A DNA stretch of 6,745 nucleotides from Caldisericota bacterium (GCA_026390245.1 JAPLGI010000010.1:1-6745), one strand, 5' to 3'; numbered from the stretch's first letter, positions 1 through 6,190 are shown. Notes: generated by a model not told the origin, from the sequence alone. Program-made: numbers and translations.

Positions 1-38
1 ATGATGACATCGAGTACCCAGATTGCAGTTGTGTTCAT
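1..38 (-). CDS. 5' end of an unidentified gene, third in the hisS operon (partial)
   Basis: Reading leftwards, an ATG at 38-36 overlaps the TGA of the rseC-like gene (37-35) in the classic ATGA arrangement. A full AGGAGGTGA Shine-Dalgarno lies at 57-49, about 10 nt upstream of this ATG. Only 12 codons are inside the window (MNTTAIWVLDVI), a hydrophobic beginning that suggests an N-terminal membrane segment. The family cannot be named from this. RnfB-type subunits and CvpA-type proteins both begin with short hydrophobic N-termini of this style, and RseC proteins are linked to Rnf/Rsx electron-transfer complexes in other bacteria, so RnfB is a guess worth checking. The tight coupling supports a real co-transcribed gene. 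Confidence 0.5.
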   Translation of the reverse strand, partial: MNTTAIWVLDVI

Positions 39-481
39 TGGCGTCCGGTCACCTCCTGATCGAGTTTGCGTACCACAGTTGCCGTAGGGTTCAGCCGGAA
101 GGCTACTCTCCGAGAAATGATTGCACCCGGGATCAGCATAGCAAACCCCGCGACGACGGGAAGCGCCATGGACAGGTTTCCACTCAGCTGCGCTAGAGAC
201 GAAAACCCGTAACCACCAAGCACGCCCGTCAAGAAGGCAGCTAGTGGAATGCCATACAGGATGGCAGTGGCCTTAAGAACAAGCGACTCGTCGAGCGTCA
301 CCTCGACCGAGTCCCCCGGTACAACTTCAGCGGGAGCGCTTGCGCTGATCGTCGGGTCGCTCTCCTTGCTGCCCACACAGAATTGGGTAAGTGCGCACGA
401 CGCACAGCCGTCATGGGGAAGCAGTCGTACCGTAACAACATCTCCACGACGGGCAACAACCAAGCCCCGATCAGTTGGCAT
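35..481 (-). CDS. rseC: RseC/MucC-family membrane protein (SoxR-reducing system / sigma-E regulator family)
   Basis: A 148-residue protein with the RseC/MucC layout. It has a short N-terminal beta-rich region with a cysteine cluster C26-x2-C29-x5-C35, as expected for a redox or metal site. A hydrophilic stretch with the typical 'PGDSVEVTLDES' motif (about 55-66) follows, then two transmembrane segments (about 69-93 and 103-124) and a short basic tail. Family members are inner-membrane proteins: in E. coli RseC affects sigma-E signalling and, with the Rsx complex, keeps SoxR reduced; elsewhere the role is less clear. The ATG at 481 lies just upstream of the hisS stop (473-471), an 11-nt overlap, so translation is probably coupled; a weak GGGG sits 5 nt before it. 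It also overlaps the next gene by 4 nt. Family assignment is good; the exact function here is inferred. Confidence 0.8.
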   Translation of the reverse strand: MPTDRGLVVARRGDVVTVRLLPHDGCASCALTQFCVGSKESDPTISASAPAEVVPGDSVEVTLDESLVLKATAILYGIPLAAFLTGVLGGYGFSSLAQLSGNLSMALPVVAGFAMLIPGAIISRRVAFRLNPTATVVRKLDQEVTGRQ

Positions 482-1928
482 AGGATCCCCGTTCTCGCTC
501 AGACATCACGATGCCACCCCACAAGGTCGTGCCTTGACGAAGCTTTTGAACCTGCCTAAGCAGGTGGGAGCATAAAGTTCCCTGCTTCAAGAACGCTGCG
601 AAGCGCTCGTATCCACAGGGCATCTGCTTCCGAGTGATTTGTGTTGGCTCAAACCCGTCAAGTGGTTCACGGGCATCGCAGGGTGACACAAGACAGGTGG
701 CTACGTCGGCCAGCGCTACCGCCGTCTGGGAACCAGACATCAGATCCTTCACCGTGCACGTGCCTGCAGCAACCTCGTCTTCACCGATGATCAGTGCAAT
801 ACGTGCACCCCTCTTGGACGCTCGTGCAAGCTGCTTTCCAAACCCATCCTGACGAACGTCCAGATCCAGCGCCCAGCCCGTGTCGGCCAAGGCGTGTCTC
901 AGTTGGAAGGCTGCGGCCGTTGTTGCATCGGAGTGAACGATATATCCCCTGGGGACTGCAAGCGAACCGAGAAGCTCGGGATAACGCGCCGTCAGAACTG
1001 AGACCAGGCGTTCAAGTCCAAGGCCCCAGCCGACGGCAGGAGTGGCCGGTCCTCCAAGATGGCGAATGAGATAGTCATAGCGGCCGCCTCCCAGCAGTGC
1101 ATTCTGTGCGCCGAGATCCTCGGAAATGACCTCAAATACGGTTCTCGTGTAGTAGTCAAGCCCGCGGACCAGTCTGTGATTGAGGCGATATGGAATCTTC
1201 AGGGAGTCCAGCGTAGACAGCAGCCGGTGAAAATGGTCTTCGCAGTCTGAGCACAGGTAGTCCGCGGATTTTGGCAGTGACTCGAGCAATGCCGGATCTT
1301 CGCGCTTGCAGTCGAGAACACGCAGAGGGTTGTCGGTCATCCTTCTCCTGCAGTCTTCGCAGAGCTCGCTCTCGTGGGTTGCCAGTGAGGTTCGGAGGGC
1401 CTCCTTGTAGGCAGGCCGACAGTTGTCGTCGCCGATGCTGTTGACATCGACGGACAGGTGCGACAGACCAAGTCTCGACAGCATTGTCATGACCATGTCG
1501 ATGACCTCGGCGTCCTGAAGCGGAGATTGTTCGCCGAGGGCTTCGACACCGAAGCTGTGAAACTCTCGTTTGCGTCCACTCTGAGGCTGCTCGTACCGGA
1601 AGAACGATCCCATGTAGTAGAACTTGGCCGGAGAAGGCAGCAGATTCATCTGATGTTCCAGGTACGCCCGGCAAGTGGCAGCAGTCCCTTCGGGGCGCAG
1701 GACGAGGTGACGCCCCTTCTTGTCGGGAAAGGCGTACATTTCCTTCTCGACGATGTCAGTGCCTTGACCGACCGATGTGGAGAAGAGCTCCTCCATTTCG
1801 ACAGTCGGGGTGCGAATCTCCTCATAGCCGTATGCTTTGGCAGTTGTTGCCATGGTCTTCTCCACGTGCTGCCAAAGAAGAACTTCGGGTGATGTTATGT
1901 CGCTCGTCCCCTTGACTGACTTGATCAT
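471..1928 (-). CDS. hisS: Histidyl-tRNA synthetase with an unusual C-terminal extension
   Basis: Class II aminoacyl-tRNA synthetase that charges tRNA-His with histidine in the cytoplasm. Numbering from the start chosen here (485 aa), the visible marks are LRPEGT (about 77-82), the motif 2 region FYYMGSFFRYEQPQ (103-116), CEDC and CSDC pairs in the insertion region, the histidine-specific LVRGLDYYTRT (253-263) and motif 3 GWGLGLERL (300-308). An anticodon-binding domain ends near residue 413. About 72 further residues follow that I do not recognise; bacterial HisRS is usually about 420 aa. The ATG at 1928-1926 is chosen because GGAGG (1939-1935) lies 6 nt upstream, and a TATACT -10 box at 1962-1957 would exclude longer versions. 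Another in-frame ATG at 1934 directly abuts the GGAGG. It is the first gene of a minus-strand operon with the rseC-like gene. Confidence 0.95.
   Translation of the reverse strand: MIKSVKGTSDITSPEVLLWQHVEKTMATTAKAYGYEEIRTPTVEMEELFSTSVGQGTDIVEKEMYAFPDKKGRHLVLRPEGTAATCRAYLEHQMNLLPSPAKFYYMGSFFRYEQPQSGRKREFHSFGVEALGEQSPLQDAEVIDMVMTMLSRLGLSHLSVDVNSIGDDNCRPAYKEALRTSLATHESELCEDCRRRMTDNPLRVLDCKREDPALLESLPKSADYLCSDCEDHFHRLLSTLDSLKIPYRLNHRLVRGLDYYTRTVFEVISEDLGAQNALLGGGRYDYLIRHLGGPATPAVGWGLGLERLVSVLTARYPELLGSLAVPRGYIVHSDATTAAAFQLRHALADTGWALDLDVRQDGFGKQLARASKRGARIALIIGEDEVAAGTCTVKDLMSGSQTAVALADVATCLVSPCDAREPLDGFEPTQITRKQMPCGYERFAAFLKQGTLCSHLLRQVQKLRQGTTLWGGIVMSERERGSYAN
550..565 (-). repeat. Perfect 6-bp inverted repeat inside the hisS tail
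   Basis: On the minus strand ACCTGC, a TTAG loop, then GCAGGT form a perfect 6-bp stem with a 4-nt loop. It lies within the unusual 3' extension of hisS, about 70 nt before the rseC start. Neither strand has a T-run after it, so it does not look like an intrinsic terminator. It may be chance, an mRNA-processing hairpin between the two cistrons, or a remnant of an inserted sequence. Confidence 0.35.
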
Positions 1929-1956
1929 GGCCATCCTCCAAACGTTTATGCCAGTA

Positions 1957-1985
1957 AGTATATGTGCTGGATGCGAAAAGAAAAC
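1957..1985 (-). promoter_or_regulatory. Promoter candidate for the hisS operon
   Basis: On the minus strand a perfect-looking -10 box TATACT occupies 1962-1957. At a 17-nt spacing the -35 hexamer is GTTTTC (1985-1980), which is weak. The predicted transcription start near 1950 gives a leader of about 22 nt. It contains the palindrome AAACGTTT (1940-1947) and the GGAGG Shine-Dalgarno (1939-1935) that serves the ATG at 1928. The same TATACT hexamer recurs before three other genes in this window, which strengthens the call. Confidence 0.55.
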
Positions 1986-2064
1986 CGGCATGTTTGTGGG
2001 GAGGGGTTTCACGCTCTGGCCGCCGGTGCCATGGCCCGATTGTTGGTGATGGGCGAACGTCAGC

Positions 2065-2092
2065 TTGCACGCAAACTGCATGTGCGTAGACT
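2065..2092 (+). promoter_or_regulatory. Promoter candidate for the NERD-domain gene
   Basis: TTGCAC at 2065-2070 and TAGACT at 2087-2092 are separated by 16 nt. This matches the TTGnnn-16/17-TATACT pattern of the other promoters in the window, with one substitution in the -10 box. Predicted start is near 2099, leaving a leader of about 55 nt before the ATG at 2155. The remainder of the 226-bp intergenic region (1929-2154) shows no convincing gene or RNA. Confidence 0.45.
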
Positions 2093-2154
2093 GAAACAGT
2101 GTTCAATTCCAAGGACTCCTGGCAGTCAGAAACAAGTTCGTGACGGGGGAGCAC

Positions 2155-2964
2155 ATGGCACAGGTTCATGGCAAGGCTGGAGGAGCGACATACCACGCGG
2201 GCGACCGGCTCATGTACCGGGCCCTCATTCCCATGCTGGTCATGGGGATTCTGACATATCTCCTCTTCCGGCAGGGGGTTCGGATCAATGGGCTGCTTGG
2301 AGCCGGAGTGTGGTTCATCGTGGGAGCTCTTGGGTTCTGGTGTGCCCACGGCATCTTCAGATTGGAAACAGCTGCCGACAGATACTATGGCGGGGCGGGC
2401 GGCGAGTATGACGTGGGAGCCGTTCTCTCACGGCTGCCGGAGGAGTTCCACGTATTCAACGGCCTCGGCTTCTATGGGGGCGACGTTGACCATGTCGTTG
2501 TGGGCCCGACCGGAGTCTTCGTCATTGAAACGAAGAACCATTCTGGTACCATCGGCATCAAGAATGGTCGTCTGAGCAGGAACGGCGAGTCTCTGAATTG
2601 TGATGTTGTACGCCAGGCGACATTGGAAGCCAGATACGTGAAGGGACGGCTGAGCCCGGCGGATTCGTGTTACGTTCGTTCAGTGATCGTCTTCGTCAAG
2701 GCGAGGGTTCGTGTCAAGACGAGAATTGAAGGCGTGCGAGTTATTGGCCTGTCTTCTCTGATTGACACGATTGTGAGTGGCGTGCCTTCTCTTTCGGCTC
2801 AGGACGTCCTGCAATACACTGCACAACTTCAGGGTGTCGACATGACTGTCCCTTCAAGACCGGCGCGCGACGCCCGAGGAGAACTGCGAATTGACCGCGT
2901 ATCCCTGGCTGGGGTCGCCCATCCCGGGTTTGCGCGCATTGCACGAGCAAGGCGTTCCCGCTAG
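2155..2964 (+). CDS. Membrane-anchored NERD-domain protein (predicted nuclease-like fold)
   Basis: A 269-residue protein starting at ATG 2155, preceded by GGGGGAG (2145-2151). A GTG at 2140 would add 5 residues but has no Shine-Dalgarno. Two hydrophobic segments (about 19-38 and 46-67) form a membrane hairpin, followed by a NERD domain (about 81-185). It opens with GGEYDVGAVLSRLP and carries the signature DVDHVVVGPTGVFVIETKN. D112, E125 and K127 fit the PD-(D/E)xK-type active site of the restriction-endonuclease-like fold to which NERD is assigned; Q154 is a plausible further conserved residue. The C-terminus is basic and ends RIARARRSR. NERD proteins are predicted to process nucleic acid, but few have been tested and the physiological role is unknown. 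It is a single-gene unit with its own promoter, converging on the ydcF-like gene. Confidence 0.8.
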   Translation: MAQVHGKAGGATYHAGDRLMYRALIPMLVMGILTYLLFRQGVRINGLLGAGVWFIVGALGFWCAHGIFRLETAADRYYGGAGGEYDVGAVLSRLPEEFHVFNGLGFYGGDVDHVVVGPTGVFVIETKNHSGTIGIKNGRLSRNGESLNCDVVRQATLEARYVKGRLSPADSCYVRSVIVFVKARVRVKTRIEGVRVIGLSSLIDTIVSGVPSLSAQDVLQYTAQLQGVDMTVPSRPARDARGELRIDRVSLAGVAHPGFARIARARRSR

Positions 2965-2971
2965 TCGGGAG
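2955..2971. terminator. Hairpin containing both convergent stop codons; possible bidirectional terminator
   Basis: TCCCG (2956-2960), a CTAGT loop (2961-2965), then CGGGA (2966-2970) form a perfect 5-bp stem, extendable by one G-U pair. The palindromic CTAG in the loop supplies TAG to the NERD gene (2962-2964) and TAG to the minus-strand ydcF-like gene (2963-2961). Neither strand has a following T-tract, so it is not a classical intrinsic terminator. It is nonetheless the only hairpin I noticed where the two transcripts must end. Confidence 0.35.
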
Positions 2972-3557
2972 ACACGACAAAGACCATCAGGTCCTTGAAC
3001 AGTGCAAGCTCCTCACGAGCCGTTGCTCGTACCCTCTGTGCGGTGCTGAGCGAAACGGGCGTCGTGGTGGGCGGGTCAGTGAAGGCCCGCAGGCCATTCA
3101 GGCCAGCCAGTATCATGATGCGCGCCATATGAAAGGGTGACGACACCATTAGACATGAAGTCAGGCCATTGCCCTGCATGTAGCGCTTGAGGTTTGCCAG
3201 TGTGCGAGACGTCGTCGTGCCTGCGGTGTCGAAAATAAGTGCACTCCGAGGAACTCCATGCCTGGTGGCGACGGCCCCCATGACGTCCGATTCGCTCAAG
3301 TCTGATCCCGTTGGACCGCCGGACAGAAACAACAGCGGAGCGCGCCCCTCGCGATAGAGTTCGGCGGCCCACACGATGCGGGCCTCCAGCTCAGGCGACG
3401 GGCTGTCACCCCAGACCGCAGCTCCAAACAGACAAATCACGTCAGCCTGCTCGGTCTGTTGTTTGTGCCCATACAGGTCGATGCCGGCGTACGTCAGGGC
3501 AAGAACAGCGCCCGCTGCACAGACCAGGATGACGAGCGTCCACAGGAATCGTTTCAT
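2961..3557 (-). CDS. YdcF/SanA/ElyC-family (DUF218) envelope protein
   Basis: A 198-residue protein with an N-terminal membrane anchor (about 4-24, after MKRF) and then a DUF218 domain facing outward. Family landmarks are a first strand plus glycine-rich turn VICLFGAAVWGD (40-51), ARIVWAAELYREG (59-71), FLSGG (77-81), an acidic SESDVM segment (88-93) and TTTSRTLANL (114-123). The basic/aromatic motif SSPFHMARIMIL (139-150) follows. Relatives include SanA (vancomycin sensitivity) and ElyC (cell-envelope and peptidoglycan homeostasis) in E. coli; the chemical activity is not firmly known. The ATG at 3557 has no Shine-Dalgarno, but TATACT lies only 6 nt upstream, which predicts a leaderless mRNA starting at the ATG. 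It is divergent from dnaX and convergent with the NERD gene, with a shared stop palindrome. Confidence 0.8.
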   Translation of the reverse strand: MKRFLWTLVILVCAAGAVLALTYAGIDLYGHKQQTEQADVICLFGAAVWGDSPSPELEARIVWAAELYREGRAPLLFLSGGPTGSDLSESDVMGAVATRHGVPRSALIFDTAGTTTSRTLANLKRYMQGNGLTSCLMVSSPFHMARIMILAGLNGLRAFTDPPTTTPVSLSTAQRVRATAREELALFKDLMVFVVSPD

Positions 3558-3563
3558 GGAGTC

Positions 3564-3591
3564 AGTATAGGCGGGGGTCTCGGCGTCTCAA
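3564..3591 (-). promoter_or_regulatory. Promoter of the ydcF-like gene, predicted leaderless transcript
   Basis: On the minus strand TTGAGA (3591-3586), a 16-nt spacer, then TATACT (3569-3564). Six nt (GACTCC) separate the -10 box from the ATG at 3557, so the expected transcription start coincides with the A of the start codon. No Shine-Dalgarno is present, consistent with leaderless initiation. Confidence 0.65.
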
Positions 3592-3613
3592 GGAGCTGTG
3601 GGGTGGGCTTTGT

Positions 3614-3641
3614 TTGCAATGACGTCTCTGGGCAATATACT
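3614..3641 (+). promoter_or_regulatory. Promoter of the dnaX operon, predicted leaderless or near-leaderless transcript
   Basis: TTGCAA (3614-3619), a 16-nt spacer, then TATACT (3636-3641). The -10 box ends 9 nt before the dnaX ATG (3651). Initiation 7 nt after the box would be at about 3648, leaving a 5' leader of 0-3 nt. No Shine-Dalgarno precedes dnaX. It lies back to back with the ydcF-like promoter; the two -35 boxes are 22 bp apart, so a single regulator or mutual RNA-polymerase interference could affect both. Confidence 0.65.
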
Positions 3642-3650
3642 ACAGACACC

Positions 3651-5252
3651 ATGGAATCCACTGAGCGCTACGTTTCACTATATCGGAAGTATCGCCCCGC
3701 GACGTTCGACGGCATTATCGGTCAGGAGACGGTAGTACGTATTCTGAAGGGATCGGTCGACATTGGCAGGACGTCTCACGCCTACTTGTTTGCCGGGCCC
3801 AAGGGCACAGGCAAGACGAGCGTCGCCCGCATTCTGGCCAAGGCCCTGAACTGTGAAAAGGGACCGATCAGCCATCCCTGTATGGAATGCGAACACTGCA
3901 GAGCCATCACGTCAGGAAACGACATTGACGTCATCGAAATCGATGCTGCCAGCAACAGGGGTATCGATGAGGTTAGAGACTTGCGTGAGTCCACAAGGTT
4001 CGTTCCGGCTCGCAGCCGCAAGAAGATCTTCATCATCGATGAAGCCCACATGCTCACCGTCCAGGCATTCAATGCGCTCCTGAAGACGCTGGAGGAACCG
4101 CCCGACTACGTCGTTTTCATTCTGGCAACGACAGAACCTCAGAAACTGCCTGAGACGATTCTGTCCCGATGCCAGCGGTTCGACTTCAAGCGCATCTCGG
4201 AAACGGCCATGTTCCAGTACCTTCAGGGCGTTCGGAACATCGAGGCTCCGAGTATCACCGATGAAGCACTTCACCAGATTGTTGCGCTAAGCGGGGGTTC
4301 GATGAGAGGAGCTATCGGTCTTGTCGACCAGTTCTCCGTGTTCGGAGCGGAACCTGTCTCAGGTGCGACGGTGCTGGATTTGCTGGGCCTTCCAACCGAA
4401 GAGAACATTTCTCTGCTTGTCCAGGCCCTGCTCTCGCGCGACCCAAAGGCAGTCATTTCCGTTCTGGATCAGCTGGAACGGGCCGGGATAGAACCTGCTG
4501 ACCTGCTTGAGAGGACAATTGCTCTCATCAGCAGGTACATCCTCGTGAAGGTGACCGCCCGGACGCCCAATACCGATGGCGTTCCTGCCGATCGCCTCAG
4601 GGTCTTCCCAGACGCAGCTCTGGTGAACCTTGCTGCGGCCTTTGCGCGAATCCAGCAGCAGTCAGCATACCTTTCGGATCCGTATCCTCTTGTTCAAGCT
4701 TTCTTGCTGGCCATGGCCCTTGACCTTCCAATGGGTCTGGATCAGGCGCGTGAAGAGCTCTCGCATGGGGTGCAGTTTACGAGCAGTCAGGATGCGCTCA
4801 GGTCTGCCGGACGGTCGGCCGAGGCTGTGCAGACGGTCTTCGATGATTCCCCGGGTGCTCCTGACGAGGCTATCGGACAGTCGGCAAGTAAATCGGCGGA
4901 GGAGTCTGCGGACCAATGGGCGCACTTCAAGGCGCTTGTCTCCGAGGCAAACAAGCCTATCGGGGTGATGCTTCAAGCACTTGATGTTCGTGAAGTCGGG
5001 GTCGATCAGGGCATCCTGCGGGTCGTGCTAGGGCCGAAGACCAAGCTGTTCCGCACAATGCTCGAACAGAAGCAGGACGAAGTTCTTGTTCCAGCGGCAC
5101 GGTCCGTCTACGCGGTCGAAAAGGTGAGGCTGGTCGAGGAAGGATTCCCGGAACCTGCACCGCAGGAAGCCGCAGCAGAGGTTCCAGAGGACGAGAAGCT
5201 GGAACTCCTGAAGAAGACGTTTGACGCGACGGAGTCGCTGTTCGACTCCTGA
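3651..5252 (+). CDS. dnaX: DNA polymerase III clamp-loader subunit gamma/tau
   Basis: AAA+ ATPase subunit (533 aa) of the clamp loader, which opens and places the sliding clamp on primed DNA. The N-terminus has the typical LYRKYRPATFDGIIGQ. Walker A is GPKGTGKTS (49-57), with lysine where GPRGTGKT is usual. A four-cysteine zinc module follows (C68, C77, C80, C83). Walker B is IFIIDEAH (126-133), then come sensor 1 ILATTEP (158-164), the SRC arginine-finger motif LSRCQRF (171-177) and the sensor 2 region SGGSMRGAIGL. Domain III and a C-terminal region of about 170 residues follow, with a low-complexity acidic linker (about 398-422). The length resembles the B. subtilis type. I see no A-rich slippery heptamer like the one that makes E. 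coli gamma, so one product is likely. The start is ATG 3651; it leads an operon with ybaB 20 nt downstream. Confidence 0.96.
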   Translation: MESTERYVSLYRKYRPATFDGIIGQETVVRILKGSVDIGRTSHAYLFAGPKGTGKTSVARILAKALNCEKGPISHPCMECEHCRAITSGNDIDVIEIDAASNRGIDEVRDLRESTRFVPARSRKKIFIIDEAHMLTVQAFNALLKTLEEPPDYVVFILATTEPQKLPETILSRCQRFDFKRISETAMFQYLQGVRNIEAPSITDEALHQIVALSGGSMRGAIGLVDQFSVFGAEPVSGATVLDLLGLPTEENISLLVQALLSRDPKAVISVLDQLERAGIEPADLLERTIALISRYILVKVTARTPNTDGVPADRLRVFPDAALVNLAAAFARIQQQSAYLSDPYPLVQAFLLAMALDLPMGLDQAREELSHGVQFTSSQDALRSAGRSAEAVQTVFDDSPGAPDEAIGQSASKSAEESADQWAHFKALVSEANKPIGVMLQALDVREVGVDQGILRVVLGPKTKLFRTMLEQKQDEVLVPAARSVYAVEKVRLVEEGFPEPAPQEAAAEVPEDEKLELLKKTFDATESLFDS

Positions 5253-5272
5253 GGTAACAGGGGAGGAGCCGT

Positions 5273-5584
5273 ATGTACAACGTCAACAATCTCATGAAGC
5301 AGGCCCAGAAGATGCAGGAAGATGCTGCACGTGCTGACCAGGAGCTGCTGGACCGCAGGATATCTGCGACTTCAGGGGGAGGAGCCGTCACTGCGGTCGT
5401 CAACGGCAAGAAAGACCTCATCGGCATCAGCATTCAGGCCGGTTTTGACCTTGGCGATGCCGAGATGGCTGCTGATCTTGTCGTCGCAGCCGTGCGCGAA
5501 GCCCAGGCTGAGGCAGACCGTCAGGCCGAGGAGATCATGAAGAAGGTCACCGCCGGCATGCCCCACATTCCAGGACTTGGATAG
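5273..5584 (+). CDS. ybaB: YbaB/EbfC-family nucleoid-associated protein
   Basis: A 103-residue small DNA-binding protein of the YbaB/EbfC family, which forms dimers shaped like tweezers and binds DNA as a nucleoid-associated factor. The pattern is complete. An N-terminal helix has NNLMKQAQKMQED, then come the strand motif SGGGAVTAVVNGKKDLIGISI, a DLGDAEMAADLVVAAVREA helix and a long C-terminal helix ending in MPHIPGLG. The ATG at 5273 has a very strong Shine-Dalgarno, GGGAGGAG (5261-5268), suggesting the small protein is made at higher level than its neighbours. It sits between dnaX and recR, the conserved order in many bacteria, and is in the same reading frame as recR with one stop codon between them. 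Confidence 0.93.
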   Translation: MYNVNNLMKQAQKMQEDAARADQELLDRRISATSGGGAVTAVVNGKKDLIGISIQAGFDLGDAEMAADLVVAAVREAQAEADRQAEEIMKKVTAGMPHIPGLG

Positions 5585-5587
5585 TCG

Positions 5588-6190
5588 GTGTTCCTGCCCC
5601 GGCGCTTCATAGAGGTTTCGGCCAGGCTGAGCAGTCTGCCCGGTATCGGACCCAAGGCAGCCGACAGGCTCGTATTCTACCTGCTGGATCAGTCCGACGA
5701 AGATGTTCTGGCGCTGGCTGAAGCTCTCCTGGCCGCGAAGCGCGAGGTAATGTTCTGCAGACGGTGCGGCAATTTCGCCCAGGGAGATCTATGCGAGGTA
5801 TGCCGTGATTCTTCGCGAGATACGAAGCTCCTGTGCGTTGTCGAGGAGATACGGGACCTTTCTGCCATCGAGAGAACTGGCGCTTTCCGGGGCCTGTATC
5901 ATGTTCTGCATGGCCGGATCGACCCAATAGCTCGCATCGGTCCGTCAGAACTGCGACTCGACCGTCTGCTCGAACGCATCACGCTGGACGGCGTGCGGGA
6001 GGTCATTGTTGCAACAAATCCGAATTTCAACGGCGATATTACTGCGATGTACATCGCAAAGTTGCTGGCTGCATCAGGAGTACGCGTTACTCGAATTGCA
6101 ACGGGCATTCCCAAGGGAAGTGACCTGGAGTTTGCTGACGTCTTCACGCTGACTCAGGCACTTGAAAAGAGAACCGACGTTCAGTCATGA
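5588..6190 (+). CDS. recR: Recombination mediator protein RecR
   Basis: A 200-residue RecR, the ring-forming partner of RecO/RecF that helps load RecA at gaps. In order it has a helix-hairpin-helix (LSSLPGIGPKAADRLVFYLL, about 15-33), a four-cysteine zinc finger (C57, C60, C69, C72) and a Toprim domain (about 80-175) beginning LLCVVEEIRDL. A C-terminal segment GIPKGSDLEFADVFTLTQALEKR then matches the Walker-B-like end of RecR. In the Toprim, the usual TVEGEAT reads NFNGDIT (146-152), so one conserved glutamate is asparagine and the other aspartate. It starts at GTG 5588, 3 nt after the ybaB stop; no other start gives the N-terminal HhH, and only a weak AGGA lies upstream, so coupling to ybaB translation is likely. 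It ends in ATGA with a small downstream reading frame. Confidence 0.95.
   Translation: MFLPRRFIEVSARLSSLPGIGPKAADRLVFYLLDQSDEDVLALAEALLAAKREVMFCRRCGNFAQGDLCEVCRDSSRDTKLLCVVEEIRDLSAIERTGAFRGLYHVLHGRIDPIARIGPSELRLDRLLERITLDGVREVIVATNPNFNGDITAMYIAKLLAASGVRVTRIATGIPKGSDLEFADVFTLTQALEKRTDVQS

Noticed and set aside
651..668. GFEPT-like peptide in the HisRS tail and TTGGCTCAAACCCGTCAA on the plus strand, suggestive of a tRNA T-arm
   Set aside because: No acceptor, D-arm or anticodon arm can be drawn around it and the T-loop does not match GGTTCRANNCC, so no tRNA is called.
1156..1674. Long minus-strand frame (172 codons) inside hisS
   Set aside because: Out-of-frame shadow of hisS with arginine/serine-rich composition and no ribosome-binding site or domain.
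1935..2081. A 51-residue longer HisRS N-terminus starting at 2081
   Set aside because: The extra residues do not resemble HisRS, and a good Shine-Dalgarno plus the TATACT box at 1962-1957 place the start at 1928.
3459..3650. A 64-residue longer DnaX starting inside the ydcF-like gene
   Set aside because: The additional residues are the antisense of the ydcF-like gene and its promoter region; family homology begins at MESTERYVSLYRKYRP (3651).
3651..5252. Programmed frameshift in dnaX producing a short gamma form
   Set aside because: No A-rich slippery heptamer followed by a hairpin was seen in the gene.
5260..5388. Thirteen-base direct repeat GGGGAGGAGCCGT at 5260-5272 and 5376-5388
   Set aside because: The first copy is the ybaB Shine-Dalgarno and the second encodes the conserved SGGGAV motif; no start codon at a suitable distance opens a meaningful frame after the second copy, so it is probably coincidence.
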